Assembly: GCA_947259685.1 (NCBI GenBank)
Contig: CAMYNC010000127.1
Location: forward strand, 1-10,389
Origin: an uncultured Desulfuromonadales bacterium
GTDB lineage: Bacteria; Desulfobacterota; Desulfuromonadia; Desulfuromonadales; Geopsychrobacteraceae
Length of the DNA: 10,389 nucleotides
Direction: 5' to 3'
A program made the translations under genes and the position numbers. This document shows positions 5,131 to 10,389 of the stretch, piece after piece. Below the pieces are notes generated by a model. That model was not told the origin of the DNA. It saw only the letters and a program-made list of their open reading frames with translations, and searched no databases. Every line of letters starts with the position of its first letter. Within the stretch, counting starts at the first letter, position 1.

Positions 5131-6362
5131 AAAGTCGTGCGGTTAAGTTTCCCAATGCAGAAGGCAGCCAGCTTTCTGGGCGACTTGATCTCCCTGAAGA
5201 TGAAGTTCCGATCGCCTGGGCATTATTTGCCCATTGTTTCACTTGCGGCAAAAACCTCAGGGCGACTAGCCACATTTCCAGTGCTCTTTGCCGACAAAAA
5301 ATCGCTGTATTGCGCTTCGATTTCACCGGGTTAGGTCAAAGCGAGGGAGATTTTTCCGATACCAACTTCAGTTCCAACGTTGCCGATCTCCTCGCTGCCG
5401 CTGCCTGGCTGAGGAAAGAGCAGAGCGCCCCAATGATCCTGATCGGCCACTCGTTCGGCGGGGCAGCGGCGTTGCAGGCCGCCGGGCAGCTCCCTGAGGT
5501 TCGTGCAGTAGCCACTATTGCCGCTCCATTCGATCCAGAACATGTGGCTCACCTGTTTGCCGATACCAAAGAACAGATTGAACTGAACGGCGAAGCGGAG
5601 GTCACGCTGGTGGGCCGAACATTCACCCTCCGGCGGCAGTTTTTCCTCGACCTCTCCGATCAGCAGGTTGAAGCACGGATTCAAAGCTTAAAGGCCGCGC
5701 TGCTGGTCATGCATTCTCCAATTGATCAGACTGTCGGCATTGACAATGCGGCTAAAATCTACCAGGCGGCCAAACACCCAAAATCGTACATCAGCCTGGA
5801 TGATGCCGACCATCTGCTCTCCAGGGAGGCCGATGCCCTCTATGCCGGAGAGATGATTGCCAGCTGGGCACGCCGCTACCTTGAGGTTACCGAAGGGCAG
5901 GGAATCGAGTCAGCGGTCATCGACAATCGGGTCACCGTGCGTACCGGGGCGGAAGGTTTTTTCACTGAGATGTTTGCCAATGGCCATCCGCTGATTGCCG
6001 ATGAACCGCTCAACTACGGAGGCACCAATCGTGGCCCAACGCCCTACGACTACCTGCTAACCGCGCTGGGAGCCTGCACCAGCATGACTTTGCAGATGTA
6101 CGCCAGACGGAAACAATGGCCGCTGGAATCAGCTATCGTGCGCCTGGTGCATGAAAAGGTTCATGCCGAGGATTGCCAAAATTGCGCAACAGCCAATGGT
6201 AAAATTGATCGCTTCAGCCGTGAACTTGAACTGATTGGCGAGCTCACCGAAGAACAAAGACAGAAACTGCTAGAAATTGCCGAGCGTTGCCCAGTCCATA
6301 AAACTCTGCACGGCGAAGTTCAAGTCGCAACCTCCATCAAAATCAAGGAAAAACAGCACTGA
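5127..6362 (+). CDS. Bifunctional alpha/beta hydrolase-OsmC family protein
   Basis: The 411-residue protein joins two enzymes. Residues 1-255 are an alpha/beta hydrolase: oxyanion-side H-C-F-T-C at 36-40, nucleophile elbow G-H-S-F-G-G at 107-112 (Ser109), probable acid Asp200 in H-S-P-I-D, and His229 in D-A-D-H-L-L. Residues about 265-405 are an OsmC/YhfA-type peroxiredoxin-like domain with its two redox cysteines, Cys317 in L-G-A-C-T-S-M and Cys388 in E-R-C-P-V-H. A further C-x-x-C at 350-353 lies in the H-A-E-D-C-Q-N-C segment that I recall from this fused subfamily. OsmC proteins reduce organic hydroperoxides with thiols, so the fusion may hydrolyse an ester or thioester and detoxify a peroxide; the natural substrate is unknown. 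It has no signal peptide, so it is cytoplasmic. The ATG overlaps the stop of the exported-protein gene by four bases. The fusion is an established family, not an assembly artefact. Confidence 0.93.
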   Translation: MKSRAVKFPNAEGSQLSGRLDLPEDEVPIAWALFAHCFTCGKNLRATSHISSALCRQKIAVLRFDFTGLGQSEGDFSDTNFSSNVADLLAAAAWLRKEQSAPMILIGHSFGGAAALQAAGQLPEVRAVATIAAPFDPEHVAHLFADTKEQIELNGEAEVTLVGRTFTLRRQFFLDLSDQQVEARIQSLKAALLVMHSPIDQTVGIDNAAKIYQAAKHPKSYISLDDADHLLSREADALYAGEMIASWARRYLEVTEGQGIESAVIDNRVTVRTGAEGFFTEMFANGHPLIADEPLNYGGTNRGPTPYDYLLTALGACTSMTLQMYARRKQWPLESAIVRLVHEKVHAEDCQNCATANGKIDRFSRELELIGELTEEQRQKLLEIAERCPVHKTLHGEVQVATSIKIKEKQH

Positions 6363-6410
6363 TCAATGAACGCGCACTAGGAGTGCTGTCAGCGGGCCCG
6401 ATTGTTCCGC

Positions 6411-6450
6411 AACTAAAAAAGCCGCCTCAACCGAGGCGGCTTTTTTAGTT
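6411..6450. terminator. Strong bidirectional rho-independent terminator
   Basis: An 18-bp perfect stem (6411-6428 with 6433-6450) has a GC-rich core GCCGCCTC/GAGGCGGC, loop AACC, and A/T flanks that give a six-T run on either strand. It lies between the convergent hydrolase-OsmC gene and dxs and should terminate both. Confidence 0.93.
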
Positions 6451-6461
6451 ACGAATCGTTC

Positions 6462-8363
6462 TCACCCGGCAAAAATTTGTGACTGCTGAAAGCCGATCGC
6501 CTGTTTCACTTTTTCGACAATGCCGTCGGCATCGAGCCCAAGCATGCTTCTCAGTTCGCCTTGGGTCCCCTGTTCGATAAACTGATCGGGGATTCCGATC
6601 CGCAGGATACGCGGATTCACATCAGCATCGGCCAGCAGTTCAAGGACAGCCGAACCGAACCCGCCCTGCAAAGCGTTCTCTTCTGCAGTCACCACCAAGG
6701 GCACCTTACCCGCCTGCTCGATAATCAGCTGTTTGTCGAGCGGCTTGATAAAACGAGCATCGGCGACCGCCATTTCAATCCCTTGCTCAGACAACTGCTT
6801 GGCAGCCATCAAGGCTTCGCCGACCATCACCCCGACGGCAATGATCAAGCCATCCTGGCCCTCCCTTAGCAGCTCCCCTTTACCGATCGGCAGTGGCAGG
6901 ATCGGCCCATCCAGGGGCAGACCTTCGCCGTTACCGCGCGGATATCGATATGCGCAGGGCCCATCGGCAAGGCTTGCGGTCAGCATGGCGCGGCGCAGTT
7001 CCAGCTCGTTACGCGGGGCCATGAAGGTCAGATTCGGGATATGGCGCATAAAGGAGTAATCGAAAACGCCGTGATGGGTCGGACCGTCAGCACCAACCAG
7101 GCCACCCCGGTCCAGGGCAAAGGTCACCGGAAGATTCTGTAGACAGACATCGTGCAGAACCTGATCATAGGCGCGCTGCATAAAGGTGGAATAGATCGTC
7201 ACCACCGGGCGAAGACCCCGGCAGGCCAGACCGGCAGCAAAAGTCACCGCATGCTGTTCGGCAATCCCGACATCGTAGAAACGCTTGGGAAAGGTCTCGG
7301 CGAACTGTTTCAGTCCGGTTCCTTCGGCCATGGCAGCGGTGATCGCCACAATCTGCTCATCTTCCCGGGCCAGCTCCACCAGGGTATCGCCGAACACGCC
7401 GGTAAAAGATGCAACGCTGCCCGGTTTGCCCCCCTGCACTTCCCCGGTCTCCTTATCGAATGGCCCGACACCATGGTACTTAGGTGGGTTCAGCTCGGCT
7501 GGCTCGTATCCCTTGCCCTTTTTGGTGGCGACATGCAGCAGCACCGGCCCATCGATATGCGAGACGTTTTCCAGGGTCACCATCAGTTCATCAAGATTGT
7601 GCCCATCGATAGGACCGAAGTAATCAAAACCGAACCCCTCGAACAGCATCCCCGGGGTAATAAAGCCCTTGATCGACTCCTCGGTTCTTTTCGCCAGATT
7701 GACCAGTTCACGACCGAATCCGGGAACATGGCTGAGAAAATTCTCAGTCTCTTTTTTGAAACGGAGAAACGAGTCAGAACTCATTTTACGACTCAGGAAC
7801 GAGGAAAGCGCTCCAACGTTGGGCGAGATCGACATCTCATTGTCGTTGAGGATGACGATCATCTTCTGCTTCAGGTGTCCTGCGTGATTGAGAGCCTCAA
7901 AAGCCATTCCGGCAGTCAGCGAACCGTCACCGATAACAGCGATGACCTTGTCATCCCCTTCTTGCAGTTCGACGCCTGCGGCCATTCCTAAGGCTGCAGA
8001 AATCGAGGTGCTTGAATGGCCGACATCAAAAGCATCGTGCTCGCTCTCTTTGCGTTTGGGGAAACCGCTGACGCCGTTCAGCTGTCGCAAGGTATGAAAC
8101 TGCTCCAGCCGACCGGTCAGAAGTTTGTGCGCATAGGCCTGATGACCGACATCCCAGATAATCCGATCATTGGGGGAGTTGAACACCCGATGCAGCGCAA
8201 TGCTCAGCTCGATCACGCCCAACGAACTGCCCAGGTGGCCACCGTTGACCGACACCGTAGATATGATCTGCTCACGCAGTTCGGCTGCTAGCTGCGTCAA
8301 ATCAGTTTTACTCAACTGTTTTAACTCAGCCGGAGATTTTAATTGCGAAAGAATACTGCCCAT
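6462..8363 (-). CDS. dxs: 1-deoxy-D-xylulose-5-phosphate synthase
   Basis: DXS condenses pyruvate and glyceraldehyde 3-phosphate to 1-deoxy-D-xylulose 5-phosphate with thiamine diphosphate and Mg2+. It is the first step of the MEP isoprenoid pathway and is cytoplasmic. The 633-residue product has the family's usual length and marks: G-G-H-L-G-S-S-L at 41-48 (His43), D-V-G-H-Q at 71-75, the cofactor motif G-D-G-S-L-T at 145-150 with Asn173, P-I-D-G-H at 251-255, catalytic Glu369 in G-I-A-E-Q-H, and [15 protein letters not shown] at 418-432. The open frame runs 15 codons further upstream, but GAGGG five bases before the ATG at 8363 and the family length favour this start. It is the last gene of the xseA-xseB-ispA-dxs operon, 74 bases after ispA, and ends at the bidirectional terminator. 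A 279-codon open frame on the other strand is a shadow. Confidence 0.97.
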   Translation of the reverse strand: MGSILSQLKSPAELKQLSKTDLTQLAAELREQIISTVSVNGGHLGSSLGVIELSIALHRVFNSPNDRIIWDVGHQAYAHKLLTGRLEQFHTLRQLNGVSGFPKRKESEHDAFDVGHSSTSISAALGMAAGVELQEGDDKVIAVIGDGSLTAGMAFEALNHAGHLKQKMIVILNDNEMSISPNVGALSSFLSRKMSSDSFLRFKKETENFLSHVPGFGRELVNLAKRTEESIKGFITPGMLFEGFGFDYFGPIDGHNLDELMVTLENVSHIDGPVLLHVATKKGKGYEPAELNPPKYHGVGPFDKETGEVQGGKPGSVASFTGVFGDTLVELAREDEQIVAITAAMAEGTGLKQFAETFPKRFYDVGIAEQHAVTFAAGLACRGLRPVVTIYSTFMQRAYDQVLHDVCLQNLPVTFALDRGGLVGADGPTHHGVFDYSFMRHIPNLTFMAPRNELELRRAMLTASLADGPCAYRYPRGNGEGLPLDGPILPLPIGKGELLREGQDGLIIAVGVMVGEALMAAKQLSEQGIEMAVADARFIKPLDKQLIIEQAGKVPLVVTAEENALQGGFGSAVLELLADADVNPRILRIGIPDQFIEQGTQGELRSMLGLDADGIVEKVKQAIGFQQSQIFAG

Positions 8364-8368
8364 AATGT

Positions 8369-8373
8369 CCCTC
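8369..8373 (-). promoter_or_regulatory. Shine-Dalgarno fixing the dxs start
   Basis: On the minus strand this reads GAGGG, five bases before the ATG at 8363. It overlaps an alternative in-frame ATG four codons upstream, which lacks such a site. Confidence 0.7.
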
Positions 8374-8437
8374 ATCTCACTGCTACTGCTTGCTGTGCTG
8401 CCCGGCACAGGACCACCGGCAGCTCGCGAACCTCTCT

Positions 8438-9343
8438 CTAAAACGAACGATCAACAATATAACTGGCGATCTCCCGCAACGGCTTGGCCGTCTCATCGAA
8501 GATCTCAAGTGAAGAAAATGCTAAATCATGCAGCTCTCGGGCCCGCTCACGCGCGCCATCCAGCCCGAGCAGCGCCGGATAGGTCGCCTTACCGCGCTGC
8601 TCATCGCTACCAACATCCTTGCCCAGTTCCTGCTGATCGGCGACGATATCGAGAATGTCATCCGCTACCTGAAATGCCAACCCGGCGGCTTCGCCATACC
8701 TACAGAGTGCCCGGCGCTGCTGAGCATCAGCTCCACCAACGATCGCACCCGATTCAATGGCCGCAAGAATCAGCGCGCCGGTTTTGTGGGTATGAATATA
8801 TTCCAGGGTTGGCAGATCAATCTGCTGACCTTCCGATTCCATGTCAACCACCTGACCGCCCACCATGCCCCGCGAACCGGAACTGCGCGCCAGCAGGTGA
8901 ATAATTTCGCGGCGGTCCTCGGCAGACAATTCAGGAAAAACATTCGGACTAGAAAGTAAAATAAACGCCTCTGTCAGCAGACCGTCGCCAGCCAGAATCG
9001 CAGTGGCCTCGCCATAAACCTTATGGTTGGTCGGCTTGCCGCGCCGAAAATCATCATCATCCATCGCCGGCAGGTCATCATGAATCAGCGAATAGCTGTG
9101 GATCATTTCGATGGCGCAAGCGGCGGGCAGAACTTGTTGCGGTGAGCCACCAACCGCCTCGCAAGCAGCCATCATCAGGATCGGCCGGATCCGTTTGCCA
9201 CCGGCAAATACCGAATAGCGCATGGCATCATGCAGGCTGGCGGGCAAAATATCTACCCCAGGCAGAAAGCGATCCAGGGCCGATTCAACCAGCTGGATCC
9301 GTTCCTGCAAATAGGCTTGCAATTGCCACTCAGAGCCCGCCAT
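8438..9343 (-). CDS. ispA: Farnesyl/geranyl diphosphate synthase (polyprenyl synthetase)
   Basis: This trans-prenyltransferase joins isopentenyl diphosphate to dimethylallyl and geranyl diphosphate, giving farnesyl diphosphate for quinone side chains, undecaprenyl carriers and related products. The 301-residue product is close to E. coli IspA in length. It has G-G-K-R-I-R-P at 48-54, the first Asp-rich motif [10 protein letters not shown] at 89-98, the K-T-G-A segment at 187-190, and the second Asp-rich motif D-D-I-L-D at 228-232 followed by a G-K-D-x-x-x-D-x-x-x-G-K-A-T-Y-P loop. The residues before the first motif (H-S-Y-S-L-I-H) are those of bacterial FPP synthases, but chain length (C15 or C20) cannot be settled by eye. 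The ATG at 9343 is preferred over one at 9373, because GGGAG lies about seven bases before it and it overlaps the end of xseB by 14 bases. It feeds on the pathway begun by dxs downstream. Confidence 0.95.
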   Translation of the reverse strand: MAGSEWQLQAYLQERIQLVESALDRFLPGVDILPASLHDAMRYSVFAGGKRIRPILMMAACEAVGGSPQQVLPAACAIEMIHSYSLIHDDLPAMDDDDFRRGKPTNHKVYGEATAILAGDGLLTEAFILLSSPNVFPELSAEDRREIIHLLARSSGSRGMVGGQVVDMESEGQQIDLPTLEYIHTHKTGALILAAIESGAIVGGADAQQRRALCRYGEAAGLAFQVADDILDIVADQQELGKDVGSDEQRGKATYPALLGLDGARERARELHDLAFSSLEIFDETAKPLREIASYIVDRSF

Positions 9344-9560
9344 CAAATGTCTCCCGTTGCAGACTGCCGTCATCCTGTTTTAGCAGCTGTTCCACCTGCA
9401 ATTCCACATCAGCTAAAGACTTCCGGCAGATCTCCGCCTGCTTGACGCCAGCAGAAAATACTTTCAGTGACTGGTCAAGCGTCAAGTCACCGCTTTCTAG
9501 TTTATCAACGGCCTGTTCCAGTTTTTCCAACGCGGCTTCAAAGCCTTTTTTAACTGCCAT
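9330..9560 (-). CDS. xseB: Exodeoxyribonuclease VII small subunit
   Basis: XseB binds XseA, several small subunits per large one, to form exonuclease VII, which degrades single-stranded DNA from both ends. The 76-residue product is close to the usual length of about 80. It has the family pattern F-E-x-A-L-x-x-L-E-x-x-V-x-x-L-E-S-G-D-L-T-L-D-x-S-L at residues 7-32, followed by a helix with a conserved G-x-x-x-x-x-x-C. The start at 9560 (MAVKKGFEAAL) matches homologues. The frame continues to 9608, and a GGAT about eight bases before 9560 is only a weak ribosome site, so a start at 9572 or 9608 is not excluded. Its 3' end overlaps ispA by 14 bases, indicating translational coupling. Confidence 0.92.
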   Translation of the reverse strand: MAVKKGFEAALEKLEQAVDKLESGDLTLDQSLKVFSAGVKQAEICRKSLADVELQVEQLLKQDDGSLQRETFDGGL

Positions 9561-9643
9561 AAAACGATCCATTGAAATGGGTAAATGCCGTATTATCGCC
9601 AGCTGCACAGGTCAGCGTCAACCCCTGCAACTAAGAAAGCTGC

Positions 9644-10389
9644 TCAGTTTTTTTTCGTTTCACTGACGATAGCACCAATCTGGCTGTTTTGCAGCTGCAG
9701 GCGAAGCCGGTTCCCCGTTTTAACCTGATTGGAATCGCGCAGGATCTCGCCGGTCTCCTCGATCAATGCAATTGCATAACCCCGCCCCAATACCGCCAGC
9801 GGAGAAAGAGCATCAAGCTGGGCGGCCAACTGCGACAGCTGCTGCCGGGATCGCTCCAGCTGGCTCTGCAGCGCCCATTGCAATCGCTCCGTAAGCTGTT
9901 CAAGTATCGAGCGCTGCAGAGCCAGCTGCTCTGCCGGGCCTCTCAACCGCTTTTCCAGCCCCAGCAAGCGGCTGTCCCAAAGCTGCAGGTTGCCGCGCAT
10001 TTTACCAGCGAGGCGCAGCAATAGTTGATCGAGATGACGTTCCAACTCAAGCCGGTTCTGCACCACCAGTTCCGCCGCGGCAGTGGGTGTAGCGGCCCGC
10101 AGATCGGCAACCAGGTCGGCAATGGAAATATCGACTTCGTGGCCAACTGCCGAAATGACCGGAATATTGGAAGCAGCGATCGCCCGCGCCACCGCTTCTT
10201 CATTAAATGCCCAGAGATCTTCCCGTGAGCCGCCGCCGCGGCCGACAATCAAGACCTCACAGCTGGCATCCTGATTCAGATCGGCAATCGCTTCGCTGAT
10301 TTCGGCGGCGGCGCCCTCCCCTTGCACCCGCACAGGTCGTAACAGCACCTTCACACCGGCGGAACGACGTTGTAACACGTTGAGGATAT
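9644..10389 (-). CDS. xseA: Exodeoxyribonuclease VII large subunit, C-terminal part (runs off right edge)
   Basis: This is the catalytic subunit of exonuclease VII, acting on single-stranded DNA in repair. The frame is open to the window edge, reading I-L-N-V-L-Q-R-R where homologues have the start of the catalytic domain, so the N-terminal OB-fold is outside the window and the GTG at 10378 is not a true start. Visible marks are P-V-R-V-Q-G-E-G-A, the glycine-rich [31 protein letters not shown], and [12 protein letters not shown] long Gln/Leu/Arg-rich coiled-coil region then leads to [13 protein letters not shown], which is typical of the XseA C-terminus. The stop at 9644 is 83 bases before the chosen xseB start, and both belong to one operon. 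Confidence 0.96.
   Translation of the reverse strand, partial: ILNVLQRRSAGVKVLLRPVRVQGEGAAAEISEAIADLNQDASCEVLIVGRGGGSREDLWAFNEEAVARAIAASNIPVISAVGHEVDISIADLVADLRAATPTAAAELVVQNRLELERHLDQLLLRLAGKMRGNLQLWDSRLLGLEKRLRGPAEQLALQRSILEQLTERLQWALQSQLERSRQQLSQLAAQLDALSPLAVLGRGYAIALIEETGEILRDSNQVKTGNRLRLQLQNSQIGAIVSETKKN

Noticed and set aside
7152..7991. 279-codon open frame on the plus strand opposite dxs
   Set aside because: It lies wholly inside the well-supported dxs gene. Its translation has no domain pattern and is rich in His, Gln and Arg as expected for an antisense shadow, and no ribosome site or promoter is evident.
8170..8904. 244-codon plus-strand frame spanning the dxs-ispA junction
   Set aside because: It is antisense to two conserved genes, Pro/Arg/Ser-rich and low in complexity, so a shadow of GC-rich codons on the other strand.
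9142..9666. 174-codon plus-strand frame opposite ispA and xseB
   Set aside because: It is a Ser/Pro/Cys-rich shadow across three overlapping real genes, with no start signal.

Overview
The window looks like an ordinary chromosomal stretch of a delta-proteobacterium, most likely Desulfuromonadales (Geobacter, Pelobacter or Desulfuromonas relatives). The reasons are the gene order xseA-xseB-ispA-dxs, a DUF3014 protein, a BioD-like/DRTGG ATPase, and above all several tiny proteins ending in Y-x-G-P-E-R-R that resemble what I recall as the 'GSU3473 family' of Geobacter. This placement is from memory of gene families; no search was run. I see no insertion sequence, prophage, CRISPR array, tRNA or rRNA.

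Left part (1-2260). At the edge, on the minus strand, is the 5' part of a small gene with a RelE/ParE-like N-terminus, 8 bases downstream of a seven-helix Bax inhibitor-1-like membrane protein gene. Next come a 66-residue minus-strand small protein with its own terminator and, divergently, a membrane-anchored DUF3014 protein that ends in a perfect 21-bp hairpin.

Middle (2261-4494). Three further paralogues of the 66-residue protein lie on the minus strand. The last follows a BioD-like ATPase with a DRTGG domain by only 17 bases. Four diverged copies of one small-protein family within about 2.2 kb is the most unusual feature of the window.

Right-middle (4495-6450). A plus-strand two-gene operon has a candidate promoter with a perfect TTGACA box inside an inverted repeat. 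It encodes an exported protein of unknown function and, with an ATGA overlap, a fused alpha/beta hydrolase-OsmC protein. A strong bidirectional terminator at 6411-6450 closes it against the convergent operon.

Right part (6451-10389). The minus-strand operon xseA (partial)-xseB-ispA-dxs supplies exonuclease VII and two isoprenoid enzymes: DXS, the first step of the MEP pathway, and a farnesyl-type polyprenyl diphosphate synthase. This part is textbook housekeeping. Several starts were moved inward from the longest open frame because Shine-Dalgarno sequences and family lengths favour internal ATGs.
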